Below, piece after piece: positions 7,671 through 16,335 of a DNA stretch of 38,763 nt. The notes below the pieces were generated by a model. It saw only the letters and a program-made list of their open reading frames with translations. It was not told the origin of the DNA and ran no database searches. Position 1 is the first letter of the stretch. Every line of letters starts with the position of its first letter. Origin of the DNA: SVEL01 sp045126215 (GTDB taxonomy: Bacteria; Bacillota; Clostridia; Lachnospirales; Lachnospiraceae); NCBI GenBank assembly GCA_045126215.1, contig JBGVOD010000034.1:1-38763 (forward strand). The letters are read 5' to 3'. Both the position numbers and the translations under genes were made by a program.

Positions 7671-8594
7671 CTATCTTGCCTTATATGATGCATCAATCTT
7701 AACCAAATCTGCAAGTGATGTAATCTCTGAAACATCACCCATCTTACATTCTCTGATATCTATTGTAAACTCATCCTTAAATAGTGTGAGAGGAATCTCT
7801 TCCCAGTCTGCCTTTCTTCCATCGGCTGTATTATTCGCCTTGATTAAGCATGATGACAAGTTCTTTCCGTCTTCCTCTGACCAATATGAGATACCTGCGA
7901 TTTCGTAACCTTTGTCTCCGCCAATCTTAATACCACGAACGATACCTCTCTCAACGTCATAGCACCAGTTCTTTGTATTTTCAACGTATGTTCCGTAGTA
8001 GCATGTACCATACTCATATTTTCTGATAATATCAGGATTATTAATTAAAATACCTCCATCTATAACGTAGGCATTCTTTATGAACTCTTTAATTGTCATA
8101 ACGGCTGCTACAGTACTTGATTCACTATATCTTTCGATACTGATAAATGTAGCATTTGGGTACTTTGGCTTAATTATATCAAAAACATCGTTTGAATATC
8201 CTGTTATTACAAAGATTTCTTCAATTTCTGCCTTCTGTAAAATTTCGATTGTTCTTTCAATAATTCTCTTACCATTAACCTTCATCATGGCCTTTGGAGT
8301 ATTAACTGTAATAGGAATAAGATTTGCATCAAATGAAGCTGCCATAATAACTGCTCTCTTAACCTTGTATGAATCAAGCGCAGCAGCACCTTTCTTTGTA
8401 AGAATGATTTCATTTCCATGAACTTCAATCATCTTCTTGTTTGAAAGACTATAAACTTCATCAATCGCAATATTATTAACTCTAAACCATTCCGCACTAA
8501 TCTCCACACCTGTTCTATCGTTTTCTACATGTGTAATCAAATAGTTTAAAAGTTCAAACTGTTCTTTGCTGAGTTTTGCTTCAAAAATAGCCAT
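7671..8594 (-). CDS. Winged-helix protein fused to a degenerate LicC-like nucleotidyltransferase
   Basis: This 307-residue protein starts at 8594 with AAGGAGA 7 nt upstream. Residues 1-75 look like a winged helix ('KEQFELLNYLITHV...VYSLSNKKMIEVHGNEIILTKKG'). Residues 80-300 align by eye with LicC-type sugar- or choline-phosphate nucleotidyltransferases, including 'NTPKAMMKVNGKRIIERTIEIL' and 'EEIFVITGY'. The usual glycine-rich loop (AAGxGSRLxPxT) reads AASFDANLIPIT, with both Gly and the Arg replaced. The later metal-binding positions also look changed (IDGGILI, DVSEITSLAD). It may therefore bind a nucleotide or sugar without catalysis, perhaps as a ligand-sensing regulator. It is the first gene of an operon with the KAP NTPase. 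Confidence 0.7.
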   Translation of the reverse strand: MAIFEAKLSKEQFELLNYLITHVENDRTGVEISAEWFRVNNIAIDEVYSLSNKKMIEVHGNEIILTKKGAAALDSYKVKRAVIMAASFDANLIPITVNTPKAMMKVNGKRIIERTIEILQKAEIEEIFVITGYSNDVFDIIKPKYPNATFISIERYSESSTVAAVMTIKEFIKNAYVIDGGILINNPDIIRKYEYGTCYYGTYVENTKNWCYDVERGIVRGIKIGGDKGYEIAGISYWSEEDGKNLSSCLIKANNTADGRKADWEEIPLTLFKDEFTIDIRECKMGDVSEITSLADLVKIDASYKAR

Positions 8595-8660
8595 TACCTT
8601 ATCTCCTTTACCCTTATATTAATCTAAATTCAGCTTTTATTATGTATATTTCGATTCACT

Positions 8661-8713
8661 AACACCTCAGTGTTCTTGCTATAAAATGCACATCAGCATC
8701 GCTGACATTTTAT
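8661..8713 (-). promoter_or_regulatory. Structured leader of the nucleotidyltransferase-KAP operon
   Basis: Two dyads lie in the predicted 170-nt leader. One is AACACCTCAGTGTT (8661-8674). The other is a long hairpin of ATAAAATG plus TCAGC (8681-8697) paired with GCTGA plus CATTTTAT (8701-8713), carrying a 4-nt bulge on one side and a 3-nt loop. Neither is followed by a good T-run, so they look like regulatory or mRNA-stabilising structures more than terminators. Confidence 0.45.
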
Positions 8714-8771
8714 TTTCGCATTCTATAATAATTATATATTCAAAATATCCTAATCATCCAATAACATTAAA

Positions 8772-8800
8772 ATTATAATACATCTTTGGCTTTATCGCAA
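8772..8800 (-). promoter_or_regulatory. Predicted sigma-A promoter of the nucleotidyltransferase-KAP operon
   Basis: On the minus strand TTGCGA (8795-8800) and a perfect TATAAT (8772-8777) are 17 nt apart. It begins about 30 nt after the leuA stop with no obvious terminator between, so read-through from leuA is possible. Confidence 0.6.
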
Positions 8801-8830
8801 CTAGTAAAAAGAAACAAAATATCAATTTTT

Positions 8831-10510
8831 TTATTGTCTATTAAGTCTATTTAAAGCACTAAATACGGCTCTTACAGATGCTCTTGTAATATTTGTGCTT
8901 TGGCCTACGCCATATGTCGCTTTTCCTGTATTTAAATCAATAATATTCACATATGCAGCAGCCTTTGCATTTGAACCTTCACCAAGTGCATGTTCTGAAT
9001 AATCAACGATTTTGAAGTTCACACCTGTCTCTGTATGAAGAGCTTCCTTAACTGCATCTATAGGACCATTTCCTGTAATTTCAACATATTTCTCTTCACC
9101 TTTATATTTAAAATTAAGTTTTACACGTGTATCTCCACAAGGTTGATCATCTACATCTTCGAACTTGCAGCCTGTAAATTCAAATGGATATTCTCTCTCT
9201 GTCTTGTAAGTCAAATATTCTTCTCTGAATTTCTCCATTATTGTATCTGGTGAAACTTCACCCTGTGCTTCAGCAATTACCTGAATAACATCTGCAAATT
9301 CCTTGTGCATTCCCTTTGGAAGCTTATATCCAAAATAAGTATCCATTACAAATGCAACTCCACCTTTTCCTGACTGGCTGTTAATTCTTACAATAGGTTC
9401 ATATGCTCTACCAACATCTGAAGGATCAATTGGAAGATATGGTACCTCCCATTTATCTCCACCTCGGCTGTGCATTGCCTGAATACCTTTATTAATAGCA
9501 TCCTGATGTGAGCCTGAAAATGCTGTGAATACAAGTTTACCTGCATATGGATGTCTCATACCAACTGACATCTTACAACATCTCTCATATACTTCTATGA
9601 TTTCATTTATATTTTCAATATTAAGTTCAGGATTAATTCCCTGAGAGAACATATTGTATGCAATATTAAGTATATCAACATTACCTGTTCTTTCACCATT
9701 TCCAAAGAGTGTTCCTTCTACTCTGTCTGCGCCTGCAAGTAATGAAAGTTCTGCGGCAGCCACACCTGTACCTCTGTCATTATGTGGATGTACACTTAAA
9801 ATAATGCTTTCTCTATCTTCAAAATGCTTATGCATCCATTCAATCTGATCTGCGTAAACATTTGGAGTATTCATCTCAACTGTTGCTGGAAGATTAAATA
9901 TAATCTTCTTATCCTTTGTAGCTCCCCATTCTTTCTGAACAGCGGTACATACCTCCAGTGCATAATCAAGCTCTGTACCTGTAAAACTTTCCGGAGAATA
10001 TTCAAGAATGATTTCCCCTGGAAAATCCTCTACATATTTCTTTACAAGTCTTGTGCCCTCTATTGCAATCTGCTTGATTTCCTCTTTGTTCTTATTAAAT
10101 ACAACATCTCTTTGAAGTGTTGATGTCGAATTGTAAATATGTACTATAGCCTTTTTAATGCCTTTTAATGCCTCGAAGGTCTTTTCAATAAGATGTTCTC
10201 TACACTGTACAAGTACCTGAACAACTACGTCATCAGGAATCAACTTTCTGTCTACCAACTGTCTTAAAAAATCATATTCAATCTGTGACGCAGAAGGGAA
10301 ACCAACTTCTATTTCTTTAAATCCAAGCTTTACAAGTAAATTAAAGAATTCTATCTTTTCTTCAACTACCATTGGCTCAATAAGTGCCTGATTTCCATCT
10401 CTTAAGTCAACAGAACACCATACAGGTGCTTTTTGAATCTCCTTGTTTGGCCATTCTCTTTCTTTATAATCTACTACCGGATTTCTTTTGTATCTGTTGT
10501 AATTAAGCAT
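8831..10510 (-). CDS. leuA: 2-isopropylmalate synthase LeuA
   Basis: The enzyme condenses acetyl-CoA with 2-ketoisovalerate, the first committed step of leucine synthesis. It has 559 residues. The start MLNYNRYKRNPVVDYKEREWP and catalytic motif 'SVDLRDGNQALIEPM' (about 33-47) are those of the long form shared with actinobacteria and fungi. 'HPHNDRGTG' (241-249) supplies metal ligands. The C-terminal 130 residues match the leucine-binding regulatory domain, ending 'GVGQSTNITRASVRAVFSALNRL'. It overlaps the glycosyltransferase gene by 8 nt, with its GAGGT ribosome site inside that gene, so translation is probably coupled. It is the last gene of the long cdaA-glmM transcript. No T-box or leucine attenuator is visible. 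Confidence 0.93.
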   Translation of the reverse strand: MLNYNRYKRNPVVDYKEREWPNKEIQKAPVWCSVDLRDGNQALIEPMVVEEKIEFFNLLVKLGFKEIEVGFPSASQIEYDFLRQLVDRKLIPDDVVVQVLVQCREHLIEKTFEALKGIKKAIVHIYNSTSTLQRDVVFNKNKEEIKQIAIEGTRLVKKYVEDFPGEIILEYSPESFTGTELDYALEVCTAVQKEWGATKDKKIIFNLPATVEMNTPNVYADQIEWMHKHFEDRESIILSVHPHNDRGTGVAAAELSLLAGADRVEGTLFGNGERTGNVDILNIAYNMFSQGINPELNIENINEIIEVYERCCKMSVGMRHPYAGKLVFTAFSGSHQDAINKGIQAMHSRGGDKWEVPYLPIDPSDVGRAYEPIVRINSQSGKGGVAFVMDTYFGYKLPKGMHKEFADVIQVIAEAQGEVSPDTIMEKFREEYLTYKTEREYPFEFTGCKFEDVDDQPCGDTRVKLNFKYKGEEKYVEITGNGPIDAVKEALHTETGVNFKIVDYSEHALGEGSNAKAAAYVNIIDLNTGKATYGVGQSTNITRASVRAVFSALNRLNRQ

Positions 10511-11465
10511 TTTTGTTACCTCTTTTCCAATATCCTTTATTCATTGAACATGCAACCACAATCTTATCTGGAAGCAATGTATACATCTTACCTAATCTGT
10601 ATCCAATAAATTTTGCACCACTCTGAATAATGAATCCAGGAATTGCAAAAAATTTTTTCTTTGTAATCAGATGTTTTACTGTATCTTTAACTAATTTTAT
10701 TCCTTCATTTTCAGATGAAACCTTCGAATAAATATAATCAAGCTGTTTCTGGCTCACTCCTATGTCAAAATTCCTTTGAAAATTTTGAACAATTGAATAA
10801 TTATGGGAGTGCAATACTTTTGACTTTGAAGAATATACTACACAAAAATCATTTTCAAGTGCTTTATATGCAGCAACTGCATCTTCACCAAAAATTATCT
10901 TCGCCGGAAAGCCTCCATATATCTCATACTTCTCTTTGTCATACATTGCACATACATCTGAATTAAAGAATGCCTTAACTCCCATTGTATCTATATCTTT
11001 TTTTGTTTTTCTAATATTATATTCAGGATAGTTAAACTTTCTGATAAATCTTTCAATATATCTGCAATTATCCTTTGGAAACTGTCTGGCATAAGATATA
11101 GCTACTGACCCATCATCAAAATTGGAAATCAATGTTTCAACAAGTTTTGAGTTTTTTGGTACTGCATCCTGTGTCATAAACATAACGTATCTTGAAGATG
11201 CCATCTTCAATCCCATGTCTCTGGTTCCACCATGATCAAACTCTTCTGCTGTTATCTCATATATCTTAAGTATTGATTCCTTGTTTATTGCTTTTAGTCT
11301 CTCTTCTATCTCATCAAGCACAAGAAGGGATCCGTCAAAACATCGCTTAGTATTTATAAGTATTATTTCCTTAATATTATATGTCTGTCTAATAAGTCTA
11401 TCAACTATTGTAATAAGTTCCCTATCCGGACAGCATATAGGAATAACAACCGATACATCTTTCAT
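10503..11465 (-). CDS. Family 2 glycosyltransferase, rhamnosyltransferase-like
   Basis: This 320-residue GT-A fold transferase begins 'DVSVVIPICCPD'. 'EEFDHGGTRDMGLKMASSRYVMFMTQDAVP' (about 75-103) is the signature of the rhamnosyltransferase (RfbF-like) branch, where QDA stands in place of the usual DxD. 'GGFPAKIIFGEDAVAAYKAL' is the acceptor-side ED motif. It likely adds a sugar to a cell-surface polysaccharide at the inner face of the membrane, and the acceptor is unknown. Its ATG overlaps the glmM stop in a TAATG junction. Its place directly after glmM fits an envelope role. Confidence 0.82.
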   Translation of the reverse strand: MKDVSVVIPICCPDRELITIVDRLIRQTYNIKEIILINTKRCFDGSLLVLDEIEERLKAINKESILKIYEITAEEFDHGGTRDMGLKMASSRYVMFMTQDAVPKNSKLVETLISNFDDGSVAISYARQFPKDNCRYIERFIRKFNYPEYNIRKTKKDIDTMGVKAFFNSDVCAMYDKEKYEIYGGFPAKIIFGEDAVAAYKALENDFCVVYSSKSKVLHSHNYSIVQNFQRNFDIGVSQKQLDYIYSKVSSENEGIKLVKDTVKHLITKKKFFAIPGFIIQSGAKFIGYRLGKMYTLLPDKIVVACSMNKGYWKRGNKNA

Positions 11466-12814
11466 TATCTGTCTGCCTCGTATCCTCTTGCCTTTATTAC
11501 ATCAACTACCTTGCCAGCCATCTTGCTACAGATTTCATCTGTTTCAGCTTCAACCATTACTCTTACAAGATTTTCTGTTCCACTCTGACGAAGTAATAAT
11601 CTTCCGCTGTCGCCAAGTTCTTCTTCCACTTCTTTTCCAGCCTTAAGCACTTCTTCATCAGCCATTGCAAGATTCTTATCTGTTACTTTTACATTTACAA
11701 GAATCTGTGGGAATATTTTTAAATCCTTTGTAAGATTAGAAAGTGTCGATTTGTTTTCAATCATGGCCTCCATAATCTTCAATGATGTGAGGATTCCATC
11801 TCCTGTTGTTGCATGCTTACTAAAGATAATATGTCCTGACTGTTCACCGCCAAGGCAATAGCCATTAGTCATCATATTTTCACATACATATTTATCACCT
11901 ACAGCTGTCTTCTCTGTTCTGATTCCGACAGCATCAAAAGCCTTATAAAGTCCCATATTTGACATAACTGTAGTAACAACAGTATTGCCTTCAAGAAGAC
12001 CGTGATCCTTCATATATCTTCCACATACATACATTATTGAATCACCATCAACAATATTTCCATTTTCATCAACTGCGATACATCTGTCTGCATCACCATC
12101 ATATGCAAATCCGGCATCAACTTTATTCTCTTTTACAAAATTTGCAAGCACATCAATATGTGTAGAGCCACAATTTGTATTAATATTAGTTCCATCAGGG
12201 TTATTATTTATAACAATTGTCTTTGCTCCTAGGGCGTCAAATACATTTTTGGCAATTGCAGATGCACTACCATTTGAACAGTCAAGAGCTACTGTCTTAT
12301 CCTTGAAGGATCTTGTTGCAATGGAAATAAGATATCCGATATATCTGTTTCTTCCTGCTGAAAAATCTACTGTTCTACCAATATTCTCCTTTGTAGCATA
12401 TGGTAATTCTTCAGTCTCACCATCAATATATTTCTCGATTTTTTCCTCAACTTCAGCCTCAAGCTTCTGTCCTTTTCCGTTTATTACCTTTATACCATTA
12501 TCATAGAAAGGATTATGTGATGCTGAAATCATTATACCTGCATCAAATCCCTCTGTACGTACAACATAGGATACACTTGGAGTTGTAGTAACATGAAGAA
12601 GATATGCATCTGCACCTGATGCAGTAAGTCCTGCAACCAAAGCGTATTCAAACATATAGCTGCTTCTTCTTGTGTCCTTTCCAATTACTATTTGAGCCTT
12701 CTTATCCTGTCCATAGTACCATCCAAGATATCTTCCAACTTTGAATGCATGCTCCACAGTAAGTGAAACATTTGCTTCTCCTCTGAAACCATCTGTACCA
12801 AAATATTTTCCCAT
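11465..12814 (-). CDS. glmM: Phosphoglucosamine mutase GlmM
   Basis: GlmM converts glucosamine-6-phosphate to glucosamine-1-phosphate for UDP-GlcNAc and peptidoglycan synthesis. I chose the ATG at 12814 (MGKYFGTDGFRGEAN), which has TAAGGAGG 8-10 nt upstream. An in-frame extension to 12844 would overlap the HPr gene and has no better site. The product has 449 residues, the normal size. The phosphoserine loop is 'MISASHNPFYDNG' (Ser98), the metal loop is 'AYDGDADRCIAVD', and 'GGEQSGH' and 'RQSGTENLVRVMVEA' bind sugar and phosphate. The ribosome site overlaps the HPr stop, coupling the two. The link to cdaA and cdaR is conserved in Firmicutes. Confidence 0.95.
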   Translation of the reverse strand: MGKYFGTDGFRGEANVSLTVEHAFKVGRYLGWYYGQDKKAQIVIGKDTRRSSYMFEYALVAGLTASGADAYLLHVTTTPSVSYVVRTEGFDAGIMISASHNPFYDNGIKVINGKGQKLEAEVEEKIEKYIDGETEELPYATKENIGRTVDFSAGRNRYIGYLISIATRSFKDKTVALDCSNGSASAIAKNVFDALGAKTIVINNNPDGTNINTNCGSTHIDVLANFVKENKVDAGFAYDGDADRCIAVDENGNIVDGDSIMYVCGRYMKDHGLLEGNTVVTTVMSNMGLYKAFDAVGIRTEKTAVGDKYVCENMMTNGYCLGGEQSGHIIFSKHATTGDGILTSLKIMEAMIENKSTLSNLTKDLKIFPQILVNVKVTDKNLAMADEEVLKAGKEVEEELGDSGRLLLRQSGTENLVRVMVEAETDEICSKMAGKVVDVIKARGYEADR

Positions 12815-12827
12815 TGATAGGTCCTCC

Positions 12828-13091
12828 TTATATGTCAAATCCATTTTCTATAGCTTTTGAAATTTCATCCAGCGCAAGCTGTTCATCTTCACCTTCACAT
12901 ATCAGTTCTATCTCATCATTTTGTTTTACACATGCACCAAGAATACTGATAACACTCTTGGCATTTGCAATTGAATTTCTACACTTAAATGTAATATGGC
13001 TCTGATATTTTATTGCCAGCTTGCATAATTCACCAGCCGGTCTCAAATGAAGTCCTGTATCTTCTTTTACTATGACTTTTTTACTAACCAT
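12828..13091 (-). CDS. HPr-family phosphocarrier protein
   Basis: This 87-residue protein starts at 13091 with AGGAGA upstream. His15 in 'TGLHLRPAG' is the site phosphorylated by PTS enzyme I. Ser46 in 'ANAKSVISILG' is the site used by HPr kinase. Both are present, so this is HPr rather than the His-less Crh. It may be the main PTS HPr or a regulatory paralogue. It is unusual to find it between cdaR and glmM, 17 and 13 nt from its neighbours, which ties carbon-state signalling to c-di-AMP and wall-precursor genes. Confidence 0.88.
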   Translation of the reverse strand: MVSKKVIVKEDTGLHLRPAGELCKLAIKYQSHITFKCRNSIANAKSVISILGACVKQNDEIELICEGEDEQLALDEISKAIENGFDI

Positions 13092-13108
13092 AATATAATT
13101 CTCCTACG

Positions 13109-14461
13109 TTAGTTATTAGCACTTGTTGTATTTTCAAGATGTCCCTGACTATTATCAGAAGTAGTTGTTTCATCTTCTCTATTTGATGTAACTCCCTCAG
13201 TAGTTTCTGTAGTTGTTTCATCATCACTCTTCTTCAAGCTTACTTCCACAAGACATTCACCCACCTGCTGTATGCCATCATATACCTCAATAGTAACAGG
13301 AACAGATGCTGTACCTTCTGTAAGTCCTTCAAGTGACACACTGTAAGTATCCTGTGTGTTATAATCTCTAAGTACATCTGAATATCCTGAAAGTTCATAT
13401 GTGAATGTTCCCTTTGAAACAATTGATGCATCATATCCTTCCGGAATATTTGTAAGTGCAAGTTTCTTTACATCTATAACATATGTTTTAACTGTCGTTT
13501 TATCAATGTGTAATGAAATATTTATCTTTTTGCCTGATTCATATACATATATATTCTCAGGTAATATAGACTGAATATCACATTCAATAGAATAATCCTT
13601 TTTATTTTCATCAAAACCAAGTAAAGCAGAAGGTATATTAAGAGAACCCATATTTTCAAGTGTGCTCTTATTTCCTACAAGCTTAACAGTCTGTTCTGAA
13701 TATTCCTTTTTTACAATTGAATATCCATCTACAAGTACCTCTTCAAAGCTATCTCCTATTGCTATATCTTTTGAATACAAAACTTTACTGTTAACAACAA
13801 CAGAATCAATATTGGTTTTAATATCATCCTGTGAAACTTTAATCTCTCTTCCACTTGAATCCAGATATACAAATGTTGCCTCCGTTTGAAAATCTGAAGT
13901 ATTTCCATTTGCCTTTACATATACAACTACACCTGCAATTGTATTCATAAGAGATCTAGGTGCCGATACAACTACTGTTCTGTCAGACAAAGTATTATTG
14001 AATATTACATAGTTTTCAGCTGTTTCGCCTGTATTTTTCACCTTTATCTCGAATTCTTTTTCTTCTATTTCTTCTATCTCAAGTCTCATAGAATATGTTT
14101 TGTTTGTAACTGTAACATTCTCTCTATTTGAGTATTCTTTCTTTAACTCAACTGTTATAGGCACTGCATTTGTCTGGGAAAGCAAATTGAAATCAGCAGT
14201 TGCAACAAAATCTGAGCTTGTAAGCTTATCCACAATAGATCTTGGTCCTGTAACCGAAACCTTTGCAACATCACCCTGCACAATCTTATATACCATATTC
14301 TGACCTGTAATTGCACTTTCATTTGTAATGGTTACTGGTATATTAGAAACCGTTTTCGTAGTATTAGGATCATCAAGATTCAGCACTATAAGCCAAAGGG
14401 CAATCGCAAATACTACTGATATAATTTTAAAAATAATATTATTCGTTAGTAGCTTCTTCAT
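13109..14461 (-). CDS. cdaR: CdaR, YbbR-domain regulator of diadenylate cyclase
   Basis: This 450-residue extracytoplasmic protein is anchored by one N-terminal membrane helix (about 11-28, 'FKIISVVFAIALWLIVLNL'). It has several YbbR repeats of about 85 residues, each beginning like 'SNIPVTITNES' and ending in a beta strand. The tail (about 412-450) is rich in Thr, Glu and Asp. CdaR binds and modulates the membrane cyclase CdaA. The gene overlaps cdaA by 23 nt, so the two are translationally linked. Confidence 0.9.
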   Translation of the reverse strand: MKKLLTNNIIFKIISVVFAIALWLIVLNLDDPNTTKTVSNIPVTITNESAITGQNMVYKIVQGDVAKVSVTGPRSIVDKLTSSDFVATADFNLLSQTNAVPITVELKKEYSNRENVTVTNKTYSMRLEIEEIEEKEFEIKVKNTGETAENYVIFNNTLSDRTVVVSAPRSLMNTIAGVVVYVKANGNTSDFQTEATFVYLDSSGREIKVSQDDIKTNIDSVVVNSKVLYSKDIAIGDSFEEVLVDGYSIVKKEYSEQTVKLVGNKSTLENMGSLNIPSALLGFDENKKDYSIECDIQSILPENIYVYESGKKINISLHIDKTTVKTYVIDVKKLALTNIPEGYDASIVSKGTFTYELSGYSDVLRDYNTQDTYSVSLEGLTEGTASVPVTIEVYDGIQQVGECLVEVSLKKSDDETTTETTEGVTSNREDETTTSDNSQGHLENTTSANN

Positions 14462-15323
14462 CTTGACCTCGTTTTCCCTTAAAAATCTTAAACTTCCTGT
14501 TTTCTACAATCTTATTCTGAAGTTTAACAAGAAGTGTTCTAAGTTTTTCTCCATCAATATTTCTTATAATCTCGCCACCGGTTGCTACCGAAACTTTTCC
14601 TGTTTCTTCAGAAACAATAATTGTAAAGGAATCCGTCACTTCGCTTATACCTACGGCAGCACGATGTCTTGTTCCTAGTTCCTTGCTAAGTCCCATATTA
14701 TCCGACAATGGCAGATAACATGTCGCAGAAACTATTCTATCTCCACGCATAATAACAGCACCATCATGTAATGGTGTATTATGTTCAAAAATATTTATAA
14801 GTAACTGACTGGTAACAACAGCATCCAATTCAATACCTGTTGCAATATATTCAGCCAAATCGATATCCTGTTCAATTACAATAAGCGCACCTGTCTTTGT
14901 CTTACCTAAATCAAAAGATGCCTTTACAAGTTCGTTGATAGTTTTGTCGCAAAACTTCTCCGAAACATTTTTATTCTCACTAAGTGAAAAAAGATTAGAC
15001 AAAAATTTCTTCTTTCCCAACTGTTCAAGAGCTTTTCTAAGTTCCGGCTGGAACACGATGATAAGTGCTATAATACCTACGCTTAATGTCTTATCGGCAA
15101 TCCAAAGGATAGTATTCAGCTGGAAATATACCGCCACTAAAGTAAAACTTAGTATAACTATAATTCCCTTAAATAAAGACCAAGCTCTTGTACTCTTAAT
15201 CCAAACTAATACATGATAAAAAGCTATCGCAATAAGAATAATCTCTATGATATCTGTTATTTTCACACTTACAGGCATATATTTGCTTATAGATTGTAAT
15301 ACGTTAGCCAGCACTTTATTCAC
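14439..15323 (-). CDS. cdaA: Diadenylate cyclase CdaA (DAC domain)
   Basis: CdaA makes c-di-AMP from two ATP, a second messenger for K+ and osmotic balance and wall homeostasis. Three N-terminal membrane helices (about 24-42, 51-68 and 76-92) precede the DAC domain. It has 'NTPLHDGAVIMRGDRI' (DGA at 187-189) and 'GTRHRAAVGISE' (RHR at 219-221). The length of 294 residues is typical. The frame begins with GTG at 15323, but GGAAG spacing favours a second GTG at 15314 (three residues shorter), so the exact start is open. Confidence 0.94.
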   Translation of the reverse strand: MNKVLANVLQSISKYMPVSVKITDIIEIILIAIAFYHVLVWIKSTRAWSLFKGIIVILSFTLVAVYFQLNTILWIADKTLSVGIIALIIVFQPELRKALEQLGKKKFLSNLFSLSENKNVSEKFCDKTINELVKASFDLGKTKTGALIVIEQDIDLAEYIATGIELDAVVTSQLLINIFEHNTPLHDGAVIMRGDRIVSATCYLPLSDNMGLSKELGTRHRAAVGISEVTDSFTIIVSEETGKVSVATGGEIIRNIDGEKLRTLLVKLQNKIVENRKFKIFKGKRGQDEEATNE

Positions 15324-15378
15324 TTCCTTTCATTGTCCATGTTAGTTTATATATTAAAATTTTATAACATCAAATATA

Positions 15379-16335
15379 TTATTTGCGTTTTTTTGTACTT
15401 GCTTTTTTTGCATTAATTCTCTTAATACTCTTTTCAGGTGATAATACCTGAATCTTTGGTACAGCTTTTACATAATAGTAATATTCATCATCTTCAAACT
15501 GTGTAATCTCTGTTCTTTTATAATCAACAGAATGTATAAAGAACTGTATAAACCATGCAATAATAGTACTTATAATACCACCTATTATTACACCTGCTAT
15601 CGAAAAAACATCCTTCATATCAAAAATAATACATCCAATAACAATTGAAAGCATTGAAAGTATTCCACCGGCTATTGCCGAAATCATCCATGAATTATCA
15701 ATTGACGTTCTTTTGATAATATATACCAATATAACAACTGCTGCGAATGAACCAACTGTAAAGAAAAACGTTGGATTTCCAAAGATGCTGCTTGCCATAG
15801 TAGTCATCATAGTCATTGCATCATCCGATGATGTGGAAATAAGCTTATCCAAATTCAGTGCAAAATAATTGAAATAAAAATAAATGAGTGTTCCAAATAT
15901 CATAGGAATAATTGCAATCGGTGTAGCTGAAAGTCCAAGTAATATCGGCATTACAAATGGTATTTTCACAAAGAATAATAATGGCATAGCCAACAATACA
16001 TATGAGTACTTTGCTGTAAACCTAAAGAAAAGTAAATACATAATTATGTAGCTTACAGCAACTACTGCTGCTGATGTAATTGAAATACTTGCAATATGAG
16101 CAAGCATAACAATTATCAACAGCATAACCATAAGTGTCTTTGGTAAAACGGCACATACAATCGATACCGCAATAACAACTACAGGATTCTTAAGTATTGA
16201 TACTACTCCAATATTTTTATTAATAATAATCATTGACACCAATGCAATGATAAACTTTATAACCGGATCTAAAAACAGATTGTTTTTTCCATATATCTTT
16301 TTAATCTGTTCTCTTATCATTAATAACTTAAGCAT
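15379..16335 (-). CDS. Conserved polytopic membrane protein of unknown function
   Basis: This 318-residue protein has about eight hydrophobic segments from residue 25 to 275, then a cytoplasmic tail with 'EDDEYYYYVKAVPKI' and a Lys/Arg-rich end. I recognise it only as a conserved clostridial membrane protein. Its ATG directly follows the stop codon of the 16336 gene (TAGATG), and cdaA begins 55 nt downstream. Co-transcription with cdaA suggests a wall or osmotic role, which is inference. Confidence 0.7.
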   Translation of the reverse strand: MLKLLMIREQIKKIYGKNNLFLDPVIKFIIALVSMIIINKNIGVVSILKNPVVVIAVSIVCAVLPKTLMVMLLIIVMLAHIASISITSAAVVAVSYIIMYLLFFRFTAKYSYVLLAMPLLFFVKIPFVMPILLGLSATPIAIIPMIFGTLIYFYFNYFALNLDKLISTSSDDAMTMMTTMASSIFGNPTFFFTVGSFAAVVILVYIIKRTSIDNSWMISAIAGGILSMLSIVIGCIIFDMKDVFSIAGVIIGGIISTIIAWFIQFFIHSVDYKRTEITQFEDDEYYYYVKAVPKIQVLSPEKSIKRINAKKASTKKRK

